64,000 nt of DNA from Bolinopsis microptera (lineage: Eukaryota; Ctenophora; Tentaculata; Lobata; Bolinopsidae), in NCBI RefSeq assembly GCF_026151205.1, contig NC_087077.1, positions 10,345,983-10,409,982 on the forward strand, given 5' to 3'. Under the pieces are notes generated by a model. The model had not been told where the DNA came from and made no database searches. It saw only the letters and a program-made list of their open reading frames with translations. A program made the position numbers and the translations under genes. Positions 31,261 through 44,010 of this stretch are shown piece by piece. How positions within the stretch are numbered: the first letter of the stretch is position 1; every line of letters starts with the position of its first letter.

Positions 31261-33322
31261 AGTTAAAAAGGGTGGGAGTATTTTATTTACCCACTGAGTC
31301 AAAACCCGCATTAGGTGAGCAATTCTATTCGGAGTGCCCTCACGTAATAATCAATAGAAATTAACCCTTATTAACTCCGCACCACACCCGCATATTTGAA
31401 AAAATGCATTACATTGTCGTATGAAAGTATGAACTCTCTCTACAGTTCAAACAGACCGCTATGAGCACTCCCTCCCATAATAAGTTTAAAGTATTCATGA
31501 CAGTGTAATTATGTCTATGATATATGTACCAACGCTACATAATATTATGCAGTAATGCTGTAATGGGAGAGAGAGCGAGCCCCGGGCCCCGCCGTAACAC
31601 TAACTCTTACTGTTTTCTTGATTAAGCTGCTCAAGCCATTTTATGTAACATTTGTGGTACAAAACCATCAATTAAACCACTTACCACCGACCGATTTAAA
31701 AACCCTTTACCATTCGACTTCCTCATAGTTTTGTCGGCACTATACCGAAAAAACCAGCCCCGTAACTTTTACCGTTTTATTGATTAAGCAGCTCGGAAAT
31801 TACACACGCATACACAGACAGACAGAAAACACACACACATACTGAGATTATTGTTTAAGATTTTAAAAGTTGTCTGACCTTAAAGGGCTCTTACTAATTC
31901 GCTCGCCCAAAAATTTCACGTGACTTTGGTTTTTATGGTTTTGCAGCCGTACAAAACGGTTTTACATAAACCCTTATCCCAACCCTAACCCTTACCATAA
32001 CCCCGAAGCTAACCATAACCCTTACCACATTCACAAATTCAGGAATTTTCTTAAAATTTGGGTGAGCGATTTAGTAGGAGCGACCTTAAAGACATTAAAT
32101 ACTTCTCACGATTTAAGAAATTCGCACGAAATAAGAACTAACTGTAGAAACCGCAAACTATTACCACCGAATCAGTGGATTTAGAAATGAGTTTTTAATG
32201 GCTGGGGAAACGACGTGAGTATTAAAATAACAAACTGGGACCAAGAAGCAAAGAAACTGAGAAAGGTTGCGGGGCCGACCCAGACTTGCCCTTAACTTTA
32301 ACTTCAATACTAACTAGTCACACTCCTTTAAATGCTCTTTTAGTACTGTGTATGTGTCTGTAAGGTGTGTGTTAATTATTGTGTACCTACCCTCGGTTTA
32401 GTCTCCTTTTAGTTTCGTGTCTATGTACTCAGCTGTGTGTTTATAATTAATTTACCGTGTGTTAAGATAGAAGTTAGAACTAATTGAAAACAATTTCGAT
32501 TTAAGAATAATTTTGAATGATTTATTGAGAGGCAGTATAAATAAAAAACTAGCGGACTGCAATGAATGTGGACTAAGGGACTTGCCACCCAATGGCAACA
32601 TCACCCCATCACCATGGCAACATTAAATGTATTGGCGCTGTTACATTGATTCCTGTTAACACAAAATTCCGTAACATATAGAAGTATGTAAAAGAAAAGG
32701 AACTGAGATGTGATAATACTACACCTCAGATAAATGAAAAGTAATGATAAAATATTATATAACTAAACACTTGAAAATATAATAATAAAATATAAAATAT
32801 AAAATTATCTGCAAGAACAGCTCAATACTTAAATACCACAACTATATATGCTACGAACGTGTTTATAATGTAGCTAACAAAATTTAAGTAATTATAAAGT
32901 TCATAACTCTCGCCGTACTACTACGGTATTACAAAGTCCTTATTTATGTATGTATTTAAAATAAAATTAAAACCTAAAATAACATTAAAACTTAATAAGG
33001 TTCAGCTTCAAGAAAGATTGAGCTGCTGTTGTCTCACTAAATCATGTGGTGATTGAAAAATTTCCATTTCGAGTCAGCATAAAGCTGGTCAAAATCATCA
33101 ACCGAATCAGTTATAATATTAATTCATAATTGCAGAGCTCAAGACTTTGGCTCCCCATTCTCACAAAATAATAACAAAACTTAAAATAACAAAACTTAAC
33201 TCCAGAAATATCGCTTGATCGTATAATGATTTAGTACTAGTAGTAGTAATTAAACTTGTATGAGGTCTCTGAGCATAATTATGCTGGCGAGGCCAGAGGA
33301 CTGCAAACAATGCAATGCCTCA

Positions 33323-36300
33323 TCAAAAAGCCAAACACAGGATTACTTGAGCAGCAATAAGGTTGAGGAATGTCTTGGCAGAAGCGGAGCTATACTCTGC
33401 TTCGTGACTCTCGGCTGCCACTGAAAATAAATAGGTTATATGCATAACTGATAAAACAAAATTTTAACTTTAAATTAAAAGTAGCTGAACATGATAATTA
33501 GTTCCAAGCATTATGATAGCGTTAAAACAGTTTTCTGTCTTGGTTGCTTCCGAGATGATGGTACCGACACTGACAGGATGGGTTTCACCACTTTTCTTAA
33601 TAATTAACAGTAAAGTGTTAACCCACCATGTCATATTACTAAGGTTCGGTCAAAAAGCCACCAAATCAGCAGAAAGTCAGGACTAAAAGTAGGTTAGCAA
33701 CTATGAGGTGGGAGAACATCTTGACGGTAGCAGAGTTAGAGTTAGGGCTAACTGGAATTCAATTGAAGCAGTATATTAATATTTGTATAATCAACAATCC
33801 TTAAACTATTCCATGCTAATTTGTTAATATGATAATCCAATTGGGATAATTATAAAATCTTAAACTGACCTTCGCAGTTGTCCCCACTTGAGTCACCTAC
33901 GCAGGTACACTTGTGTTTGGTGAAATCATTTTCGTCACGTGCACATGTTCCTTCGTTTTGGCAGGGGTTTGCTGAACAAGGATCTCTGAAAATGTTTTTT
34001 ATTAATTAGACTTACTCAGACTGGTGTAAATGGATGATGATTAATCACTCTACACTCGACTGTCACGTGACTTTTTCAACTAGCTGGTCCTGAACGACTA
34101 TTCGAAACCCTAGTCCCTAACCCTCTAATCTGATCCCAACCCTAACCCTAACCCTAACCCAATCCTTAACAAAAGCATATGCTGAAACCCCAACCCTAAC
34201 GAGAAATTAGACTAACTTCCTTATACGGTCATATCACGTGATCGAGACAGTTTTCGCCAATATCTCCTCAGGGTACAGGGCCGGGAGCATTTTAACCCTA
34301 TGTCATGGGGGGTGATTCGGAATCAGCGTCCGAAAATACATCGATTGAAGTTGGTTTCAACTGTTGGGGGCCCTTTTAGAACAATCTCGAAGATCGACTG
34401 TAGAGTGATTTAGCACGCTCGGGTGTAAATCGAATTGAATTTTTCAACAAAATTCAGACCTAGACGTCATAATGTTTTTTTAAGGAATTCAAACTTTAAA
34501 TTGATTATAATAATGTTGATCGTTTTAAGAAAGATGTAAAATTGATCTTTAGCCACATAATTTCGATTTTCATTATCAGTAATCAGAACTTATTGCTTAT
34601 ATTGATCGTTGCCGAAGTGCATAATGCACTTAATTGGAGAGTGTTCCTTCACAAAAGTTTACCAAAAACTTTTTGAAAAGAGGTATTTATCAAAAGAAAT
34701 TACCATTTTTGTGTGGTTTTGTTGATTTTCATTTAAAATACATCCGCTCCCAGGCCCTGAGGCCCCCAGGGAGCAAAAGTGAAATGAATGCGTACGGAGT
34801 GTGGTGGGAATGGCACGCATTGTTCGTTTTCTTGTTAGTAACCTAATCAAAAAGTAGGTCAAAAGTAAGCTTTTTCTTTAACAAGTTAAGCTAAGTAATC
34901 GAAACGTACGAAATAAATTCCAGGCACTTTATTCCAGTAGTTCCTTCGGGGCATTTGCAAATTGTCTGGGCGGGATTGTCTGGGTTAATATCGCAGCTTC
35001 CCCCGTTTCCACAGTCGGAATCACCAGGACATTTCGCGTCTTCAGCTATAGGAAGAGTTAAACATTAATTGTTTGATTATTTGATCAAATTCAGTATGAG
35101 TAAGGTGTCGCACTGAATACTCAAATACTGTTTACTATGCATTCAGTATTGTTGTAATTGTTGGATGTTTACAATTATAGTTGTGCCTTCTCTCATCTGA
35201 TCTTATTAATGATCAAGTTTTCCGGTTTGTATATTCAATATTGATATAAAAACTTAAAAAGGTTCAAGAGCAGATCTAAATTATCTCCTGTTCATATAAT
35301 TGTCACATTCTCAATCCAACAAGACCAACAAAATGATCCAAAGCTGGCGAGCTCACCAGACAATATTTAATAAAATTGAACGCATGAAAAAAATATATTG
35401 AAAATAAATATAAAGTAACCAACTTTGACACTTATCTCCGTGGTAGCCCGGTTCCACGGTACCGGAACAATCACACTTGAACGATATGCCGTCCTCCAGT
35501 GTCGTACACGTTCCTCCGTTTTCGCAAGGGTTATCATCACAAGGGTCGTTTTTAACTATAGGAAGAGGTAAATATTTATTGTTTGATTATTTGATCGTGT
35601 ATAATGTATATCGGTGGCTTAGACCCTAGCTAGACGCATCACTTTATGCGTTACGTGACAATCTTGAAAATTATATTGGACTTGTTCAATTATGTTGAGT
35701 TGGGTCATGGGTGCAACTTGGCACAAGTTGGTTTATGAACAATGAAGAAGCCCAAATTTAGTGAGGTGTCGCACTGAATACTGTTTACACCACTCAGTGT
35801 TGTTGTAATTGTTGGATGTTTACAATTATAGTTGGGCCCTTCTCTCATCTGATCTTATTAATGATCACCCTGTCAATGACGAGCTATACTATGAAGGAAT
35901 CACTGGATCTCATTAAAGTTCTCTGGTTTGTATATTGATATAAAAAGGTTCAAGAGGATATCAAAATTATCTCCTGTTCATATAATTGTCACATTCTCAA
36001 TCCAGCAAGACCAACTAAATGATCCAAAGCTGGCGAGCTCACCAAACAATATTTAATGAAATTGAACGCATGAAAAAAATATATTGAAAATAAATATAGA
36101 GTAACCAACTTTGACAATAATCTCCGTGGTAACCCGGTTCCACGGTATTGGTACAATCACACTTGAAGGGTAAGTTGGACGAGACGCCGTCCTCCAGTTT
36201 CGTACACGTTCCTCCGTTTTCGCAAGGGGTATCATCACAAGGGTCGAATTCAACTATAGGAAGAGGTAAATATTTATTGTTTGATTATTTGATCGTGTAT

Positions 36301-39300
36301 AATGTATATCGGTGGCTTAGACACTAGCTAGACGCATCACTTACAATTGTTACGTGACAATTTAAAAAATTATATTGGACTTGTTTAATTATGTTGAGTT
36401 GGGTCATGGGTGCAACTCGGCACAAGTTGGTTTATGAACAATGAAGAAGCCCAAATTTAGTGAGGTGTCGCACTGAATACCGTTTACTCCACTCAGTGTT
36501 GCTGTAATTGTTGGATGTTTACAATTATAGTTGGGCCCTTCTCTCATCTGATCTTTTTAATGATCACCCTGTCAATGACGAGCTATACTATGAAGGAATC
36601 ACTGGATCTCAGTAAAGTTCTCTGGTTTGTATATTGATATAAAAAGGTTCAAGAGCATATCAAAATTATCTCCTGTTCATATAATTGTCACATTCTCAAT
36701 CCAACAAGACCAACAAAATGATCCAAAGCTGGCGAGCTCACCAGACAATATTTAATAAAATTGAACGCATGAAATAAATATATTGAAAATAAATATAAAG
36801 TAACCAACTTTGACACGTATCTCCGTGGTAGCCCGGTTCCACGGTACCGGTACAATCACACTTGAACGATATGCCGTCCTCCAGTGTCGTACACCTTCCT
36901 CCGTTTTCGCAAGGGTTATCATCACAACTGAAAAATTAACAACTTCAGCACTTCAGAACCATCGAAATAGAAATTGCCGGGCATTTTTCAGAATTTGGCC
37001 TTACTCAAAATTTCACTCCAAAATTACACTCCAAAAGTGAGTGAGTGAGTGAGTGAGTGAGTGAGTGAGTGAGTGAGTGAGTGAGTGAGTGAGTGAGTGA
37101 GTGAGTGAGTGAGTGAGTGAGTGAGTGAGTGAGTGAGTGAGTGAGTGAGTGAGTGAGTGAGTGAGTGAGTGAGTGAGTGAGTGAGTGAGTGAGTGAGTGA
37201 GTGAGTGAGTGAGTGAGTGAGTGAGTGAGTGAGTGAGTGAGTGAGTGAGTGAGTGAGTGAGTGAGTGAGTGAGTGAGTGAGTGAGTGAGTGAGTGAGTGA
37301 GTGAGTGAGTGAGTGAGTGAGTGAGTGAGTGAGTGAGTGAGTGAGTGAGTGAGTGAGTGAGTGAGTGAGTGAGTGAGTGAGTGAGTGAGTGAGTGAGTGA
37401 GTGAGTGAGTGAGTGAGTGAGTGAGTGAGTGAGTGAGTGAGTGAGTGAGTGAGTGAGTGAGTGAGTGAGTGAGTGAGTGAGTGAGTGAGTGAGTGAGTGA
37501 GTGAGTGAGTGAGTGAGTGAGTGAGTGAGTGAGTGAGTGAGTGAGTGAGTGAGTGAGTCTAGTGAGTGAGTGAGTGAGTGAGTGAGTGAGTCTAGTGAGT
37601 GAGTGAGTGAGTGAGATCATTTTCTACTCACGGGTCTATAATCTCTTCACAATTACTCCCCGCAAACCCTTTTGCGCAATAACAGGTAACCCCCATATAA
37701 TTCTCCCCGCAAGACGCACCGTTTTTACACACTTCAGGTGATTGACACTGCTGTTCTGGGAGAATTTTACAATAACTTTACAATAATATTAAAATAATAT
37801 TAAAATAATATTAAAATAATATTAGAATAGTATAACAATAATATTACAACAATATTACAATAATATTAGAATAATAATTTTTATGTCAAATAAAGTAATT
37901 TGGTTTTTAAATGTTTTACTATCATAATCATAAATTGAGTATATAGTTTTTGGATTACATTGTAAGGCCAGCCGCTTTGACATTGAAAATCTTTATTCTA
38001 ATTTTGATTGTTGATATAATTGTAAGCGGGTTAAAAATGCTGTATTTCATTTCATTTAATATTACAATGATATCATTATCATTACCATTAAAATAATATT
38101 AATAATTTATCTGTAGTTAAGTTAGGCGGTATATAATACATCAACGAATTTAGCAATGGGAATAGGAAGAAGGTATGTAGGAAACATCCCTCATAAACTT
38201 GGGGGAAACCTCGTTAAAAACATTTCTTATCTTGAATATAAAAAGAGGAAAAGTACCGTCCTTAAACAAAAACATGAAATATGCTCTACATTGCTACCAT
38301 ACCAGTTAAACTAAAACAGTTTGTGGCAGGATAGCCAGAGGCTTCAATCTGTCCAAATTCTGTTAGCAGATAAATATTGATGGCGAACAAGTCGATGTAA
38401 GCGGGAAAAAGACTTTGAACGTGAAAAAAGTTTAAAAGCAATTTGGCAATATAATAGTTACTTGGCGGCGCTCAGCCTGTCATTCCGCCGAATAGAGATT
38501 CGGCGAAATATGTTTATGAACATAATAGCCTGGGATCCTCAGGTTGAGGTAATTTGATAGAAGTCATTTTCAAACACACTCACAGTTTCAAGATCGATTC
38601 AAAGCATGCGATTTAAAATTCATATTAGGGTCTTCCAGCAGCTTTTGTGGAATAAGTGTGGTTCCAAAAATGAAAAATATTGTATTCGCCGGAAAAATGT
38701 CAGGAAAATTGCTTTCAGGATTGCTATATTGAAATCTAGCAATGTGAAATCCTCAATAATACTCACTGTAGCACTAGCGCTTAACTTTGTGCATATAAAC
38801 CACCAATTATACTTACTGAAACACTCTCTTGGATATTCTAGATCTGAGATGAGGGACCCTTCACATTCACATTTGTTCATAAAGCAGGATCCCATGTTAC
38901 ACGCTGCACCATCACTACACTCTGAGAGGGAACTTGAGATAATGATTCATATAACCTAACGCTATTAACTTATTTTTAAAGATTATGTTACTATGTACAT
39001 TGGACAAACTATCGTATCATTTAAATGTTTCAAGAAATCCCTCCAGTTAGTGATATTTTGGTGCTCAAAAAACTCATATGATTGTTATCATTATATAAAA
39101 TCATACATATATTATTGTTATAACTTATAATTGTATATAGCGTATTATTTAATGATTTCATTAACTGAAGAATGGGTTCCTTATACTAGAAGTATACTAG
39201 GATACCACCAATTGCTAATCAGCCTCGTGTACAACTATATATGGTATGCTCAACTTGCCGCTACACAATGTGTAATAAACATTAATCTAAGGAAGCTGCT

Positions 39301-41162
39301 CAGTTACACGAAATATTATTTTCTAAATCTAGCAAGCCTGCATTTTGCCGATTTAATTTTGAAGAATATTTAATTCTCAGCGTGGCCGAGGAAACTCTGT
39401 AAAAGATTTTTCTTCGAGCTTTGAAGAACTAGAAGTGGGATGCAAAATTTAACACAGAAAAATAAAGCATTTCACAATGATCATGATAATGATACACTTA
39501 CCATTGCATATATAATGGGACGCCTCCCATGAAGATTGAGATTTGTCAAATTTCCAATTTTGGTCGAAAGTTTTTCGTACGTTCTCATCAGCATCCCAAG
39601 GAGACCACCTCCAATCACTAATATCATTGTCGTACATACATTTCATATCCGCCATCGTTTCCTCGCTCGTTATTATCCAAGGTACAATGAAGTTGCTGTA
39701 GCATGAGATACTGACTACATCATCTTGAAAAAAATCATACACATACGCATCACCGCCCCTTGCCATCTGGTCTACATTAAACATCATATCCAACAAGGGG
39801 CATCCTGGCTCTTGTCCCTCAACGGACACTGTCGGAATAAAGTAGTATAGAACCATGTATCATAATCAATTAATGGTTAATTACTTAATTAGTATATTCT
39901 AATTTCTATGTTAAAATACGTAACGCCAGGCGAAATAACGCCAGGTGAAGTTATAACGCCAGGTGAAATAACGCCAGGTGAAATAACGCTAAGTAACGTA
40001 AAGCCAGTTGAAATAACGCTAGGTGAAATAACACCAGGTGAAGTAACGCCAGTCGCCAGATGAAATAACGCAAGGTGAAATAACGCCAGGTGAAATAACG
40101 CCAGGTGACGTTACGCCAGGTGAAATAACGCCAGGTGAAATAACGCCAAGTGAAATGACACTACAGGTGAAGTAACGCCAGGTGAAATAACGCCAGGTGA
40201 AATAACGCCAGGTGAAATAGCGCCAGGTGAAATAACGCCAGATGAAATATGTACAGGTGAAATAACGCCAGGTAACGTAACGCCAGGTGAAATAACGCCA
40301 AATGAAATGACACCAGGTGAAGTAACGCCAGGTGAAATAACGCCAGGTGAAATAACACCAAGTGAAATAACGCCAGGTGAAATAACACCAAGTGAAATAA
40401 CACCAGGTGAAATAACGCCAGACTACGTAACGCCAGATAACGTAACGCCAGGTGAAATAACACCAAGTGAAATAACGCCAGTTGAAATAACGCCAGGTAA
40501 AGTAACGCCAGGTGAAATAACGCCAGGTGAAATAACGCCAGGTGAAATAACGCCAGGTGAAATATGTACAGGTGAAATAACGCCAGGTAACGTAAGTGTA
40601 ACGCCAGGTGAAATAACGCCAAATGAAATGACACCAGGTGAAGTAACGCCAGGTGAAATAACGCCAGGTGAAATAACACCAAGTGAAATAACGCCAGGTG
40701 AAATAACACGAAGTGAAATAACACCATGTGAAATAACGCCAGATAACGTAACGCCAGATAACGTAACGCCAGGTGACGTAACTCCAGGTAACGCCAGGTG
40801 AAGTAACGCCAGGTGAAATAACACCAAGTGAAATAACGCCAGGTGAAATAACACCAAGTGAAATAACGCCAGGTGAAATAACACCAAGTGAAATAACGCC
40901 AGGTGAAATAACACCAAGTGAAATAACGCCAGGTGAAATAACGCCAGGTAACGTAACGCCAGGTGAAATAACGCCAGATAACGTAACGCCAGGTGACGTA
41001 ACTCCAGGTAACGCCACGTGAAATAATGCCAGATGAAATAACGCTAGGTGAAGTAACGCCAGGTGAAGTAACACCAAGTGTTATGTAAAAATCACGTTTA
41101 GATAACATACCTGCTAGTCCGACGAAAAGGAAAAAAAGTTTCATCACTCTGTTGCCGGTCAT
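33323..41162 (-). CDS. Secreted/GPI-anchored sushi-like + seven-EGF protein, ten exons
   Basis: Exons on the minus strand: 41111-41162, 39502-39828, 38817-38921, 37632-37755, 36809-36927, 36110-36253, 35424-35555, 34910-35045, 33870-33985 and 33323-33420. The junctions are GT..AG with matching phases, and the total of 1,353 nt gives 450 residues. Residues 1-17 are a signal peptide (MKLFFLFVGLA core; a second ATG at codon 7 is an alternative start). Residues 18-126 are a four-cysteine, Trp-rich domain resembling a sushi/CCP module. Residues about 127-418 are seven EGF domains, one per exon, each with six Cys. The C-terminus SSASAKTFLNLIAAQVILCL has small residues before a hydrophobic end, typical of a GPI-anchor signal. 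It is probably a cell-surface adhesion or recognition protein; the ligand is unknown. Exons 5-7 are near-duplicates. Several donors are the weak GTTGGT. Orthology not established. Confidence 0.85.
34137..34161. repeat. Interstitial telomeric repeat (CCCTAA)n
   Basis: Four head-to-tail CCCTAA units inside the EGF gene intron between exons 8 and 9, in a wider stretch of CCCTAA-like DNA. A more degenerate stretch lies at 31975-32035. This fits the TTAGGG telomere of most animals. Confidence 0.8.
35046..36927 (-). repeat. Tandemly duplicated EGF exon + intron units
   Basis: Three EGF exons (36809-36927, 36110-36253, 35424-35555) share CDDxPCENGG and VEPGYHGD. Their flanking introns are also near-identical, for example the GAGGTGTCGCACTGAATAC block at about 35762 and 36462 (close variant at 35102). 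The period is about 690 bp. The middle exon has a short in-frame insertion. Intron similarity shows recent unequal crossover. Confidence 0.92.
37037..37615. repeat. (GTGA)n microsatellite, 579 bp
   Basis: About 140 GTGA units, nearly pure, with two TCT interruptions near 37558 and 37591. It lies in EGF-gene intron 4, starting 17 bases after the exon 4 donor. It yields spurious Leu-Thr-His-Ser open frames. Confidence 0.98.
37766..37878. repeat. AATAATATTAA-type microsatellite
   Basis: About ten imperfect 11-bp AT-rich units directly upstream (in gene sense) of EGF-gene exon 4, in intron 3. Confidence 0.85.
38458..38552 (-). mobile_element. TTAC..GTAA MITE, copy 2
   Basis: A 95-bp copy, inverted relative to copy 1: starts TTACTTGGCGGCGCTCAGCC and ends with GATCCTCAGGTTGAGGTAA. 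It is flanked by imperfect 8-bp repeats TATAATAG and TTTGATAG (6 of 8 match). It lies in EGF-gene intron 3. Confidence 0.75.
39920..41083. repeat. 15-bp minisatellite AGGTGAAATAACGCC in EGF-gene intron 1
   Basis: About 75 copies of a 15-bp unit, with variants such as AAGTGAAATAACACC and AGATAACGTAACGCC, fill almost all of intron 1 (39829-41110). Higher-order blocks are repeated: a ~300-bp block near 40250-40440 recurs near 40560-40740. The unit length is a multiple of 3, so several frames stay open on both strands. These are not genes. Confidence 0.96.
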
Positions 41163-42940
41163 TTACTTTTTCTAAATAAAACGGAAAATAAAATTGCTGT
41201 AGAAATATTGAAATTGTCGTAAAAACATAATGGTTCGTCGGTTTAAATAGGCTGTATTAAACGAAAAATGCATGCTAACTAAAAGTAAACGAATTGAAGC
41301 TTCATTGTTGACAATAAAGAGATTTCGGCTAATCTTGGGAGCAATGGACTCTTTTTGTTACTTATTTACTGTGCTCTGCCGATTTCAACACATGATCTGA
41401 TTGAAATTGAATGTATATATTTTTTACCTGTTTATTTAATGTGGTCAGTTTCATTGACAGTAATCACACTGCACTATACTTTATCGGACGTTATTTTCTA
41501 GTTATGTCGCCATATGATTCTTGCTATCATCAATATTATGCACCACATGTCATTGTATTTGTTTGTACGAGTACACTTGGATAGAATCCTCCTACCGAAT
41601 ATACGACCTTCTCACACAACAGTTGAAATCAACACGATGCTATAAGAGTATCAGTATTAAGTATACAACCCTTCTTAGCTCTCCTTCCAGTTCCATGATA
41701 AAAATCAGGGCCTGAATGGAGTCAAACTCATGAAGATGATGATGCGAGAGGATGCTGAACAAAATTGAGGAGATAAAAGGAAATCCTTGTAAGGATTATC
41801 ACCAGATTCGCCGAGTATTTTACAGTTTACGGTGTATATAATATGGATCACAATGCTGTTAAATACGTAGCGTTTCAAGCAAACGTATGCATAGGAAAAC
41901 GTATTTGTCGCCAAAAATTCGCGTATTTCGATTTCCACTGTGGAGTAAGAACGATTTTTTTCTTTTGTAAAAACTAAAAGTTACAAAACTGTATTTGTCG
42001 CCGAAAATTCGCGTATTTCGATTTCCACTGTGCACTGTCATGTGGAGTAAAAACGATTTTTTTCTTTTGTAAAAATTCAAAGTTACAGAACTGTTCAATC
42101 AAACCACCTTTGCTTCTGTGTGCTCGGGGAACCTGGTTAAGGATGCTATCGCGGAATTCTTCCTTGTCGAAGCTATTCCTTTCTCTAAAGTCTAAAGTCG
42201 AGAGCCCGTACTTCCTTAATATGTTCATTGTTCCAAGCCCTCTCCACTATGAGTATGGGGAGCCGGAGAGGAGTCTCAGTTCCGGTAAGGAAAACTCTAG
42301 CCACCACTCTCACTCACACTGATCAGAAGTATCATGAAGTAGCGACTATGGTCGCTAATGCTACTTTAGACCGCGCGCGGATCGTCCACGCTGATTTGTG
42401 ACGGATGGAAGAATTGTGCAGGTGATCCTGTTAATGTGTTATGGCCTACTTGACGGATGTTACTCGTCTAAATTTCTTCGAAGTAGCGCGCGCCGCTTTC
42501 TTCTCGATGGCACATGCTACGAAGTAGCGCGCGCCGGGCCGAATCATTAACAATGGTCAATGGCCTACTTGCTCAGAAAATTCAACGAATTCAAAATGCG
42601 CGGCGTTCATTTGATCTGCGCGCGTATTTTGGCCAAATTTTAAACGTATTCCGGACAAAATTTAACAGTGTCTAAGTTCAATTTTTTCGGGCTTATTCAT
42701 TATTGATTGGAAACTTTATGTATTCTTACGTATTTCTCTCGAACATTGAATACGCCGTATTTTGAGCCGGTTTTTTGACGTATTTAACAACAATTATGGA
42801 TCACTTAATAGACGACGTCAATTCATCTCAGCTCGGCGCGGCACAGTAGCGCATCTCACCGATCTAGAGAGTAACGCATCGCGCTACAAATGGATCACAT
42901 GGCAATGCGCGCCGATATAGCGTGCTTTGCAATGTAACTA
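41163..42940. other. Region upstream of the EGF gene
   Basis: It should hold the EGF-gene promoter (minus strand), but no core element stands out. It contains a ~90-100 bp direct duplication (41901-41990 and 41991-42092; both start GTATTTGTCGCC, the second with a 12-bp insertion) and GC-rich GTAGCGCGCGCCG motifs near 42480-42540. Confidence 0.5.
41901..42092. repeat. Direct duplication, about 90 bp unit
   Basis: Two adjacent copies share ATTCGCGTATTTCGATTTCC and CGATTTTTTTCTTTTGTAAA. The second copy has an extra 12 bp. Confidence 0.9.
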
Positions 42941-43386
42941 GGTAGTGCGCCATCGACAGTGAGCCGCGCGTGCCGACTGTATGATGGTTTTTAGCGCTAA
43001 TTTCGGCCAGCACAAAATTCTTGAAACAAATGCGTATTGAGTTATCTTCCCTTGATCCAATTTTAACAAAAATTGATCCAACCATCAGACATTATGTTAC
43101 ACTTACAGCTAAAAGTAGCGTATTTTGCCCCATTTTGCCCCATTTTCATTAATATATCAACTCCGATATCCACCAAATTTTTCGGACAGTTGTGAAAGCC
43201 CTATTGGAAGGTCTTCACCAATTTTCAGAATGATCTCATTTAAGGAACCGGAGATATGACAAAATAATACGACAAAAATCAACGAATTTCGTCATATTAC
43301 GAGACTTTTACACCATATTTTGCTCCAAAAGCCGCGCACCATCAAATATGGCACCAAGGCGAAACTCGCTGATCATTTCAAAAAGG

Positions 43387-43425
43387 TAAACGGAATTAAA
43401 CGGAATTAAACGGAATTAAACGTAA
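43387..43425 (-). repeat. LINE 3' tail microsatellite
   Basis: Three and a half copies of a 10-bp unit, AAACGGAATT on the plus strand, at the LINE 3' boundary. Such short terminal repeats are typical of CR1/L2-type elements. Confidence 0.75.
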
Positions 43426-43930
43426 AGTTGTCGGAGATGGCACTAACACCATCGTCTCGACTATACATGAATGAATAACATATCTAGAGTAAGTAAAGTT
43501 CGAGATTCGAGAATCATGAAAATTTAAAACAAAATCACTTAAAATTTAACTCCCGTACAAACAACCGAAATAGAAATAATTGCTGAAATAATAATTTAAC
43601 ATAAGAGGAAGTAGTAAAAGGCAACTTCAATGGTCACTAAACTGCGATATTAGTATTCGAGTCCACAAAAGACAAGTTCATACTCAAACAGTCCCCCCAC
43701 TCACAGTCACAACGTACTGGAAACAGTAATCACTAGTGTTCCATGCTCGTACAACAGATCGTGAAATCTGCATAATGATGGTTGATCTGTATTATGTCTG
43801 TTGAGTTGGTAGTCCTGATGGGGTGACAGGCAGTATTGGCGTCTTTTTCGGGTTCCTGATGCGGTGACAGTTGCAAAGGAATTTGCCCAGTTCTTGCACA
43901 TGGGCAGAATTCATGATAGCTCCGTATTCC

Positions 43931-44010
43931 TTACCTGAGGACCCCAGGCTATTATGTTCATTAACATAATAAAGATTTGGCGGAATGACAGGCTGAGCGC
44001 GGCCCAGTAA
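43931..44010 (+). mobile_element. TTAC..GTAA MITE, copy 3, inside LINE ORF2
   Basis: An 80-bp copy from TTACCTGAGGACCCCAGGC to GCGCGGCCCAGTAA, flanked by the perfect 8-bp duplication CGTATTCC (43923-43930 and 44011-44018). The net 88-bp insertion shifts the ORF2 frame and adds a stop at 43961. The older downstream frame remains open to 43792. Confidence 0.92.

Larger units (their letters stand above)
28619..33322. other. Gene-poor region
   Basis: No supported gene. It holds a CACGTG cluster (29744-29777), a Helitron-like 3' end (31222) and degenerate telomere-like CCCTAA DNA (about 31975-32035). The segment just below 33323 should include the 3' UTR of the EGF gene. Confidence 0.5.

Noticed and set aside
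37024-37620. 198-codon minus-strand open frame of Leu-Thr-His-Ser repeats
   Set aside because: It is the translation of the (GTGA)n microsatellite inside an EGF-gene intron.
40019-41162. Several long overlapping open frames on both strands (up to 352 codons)
   Set aside because: All come from the 15-bp minisatellite. Only the first 17 codons of the frame starting at 41162 are real: they are exon 1 of the EGF gene.
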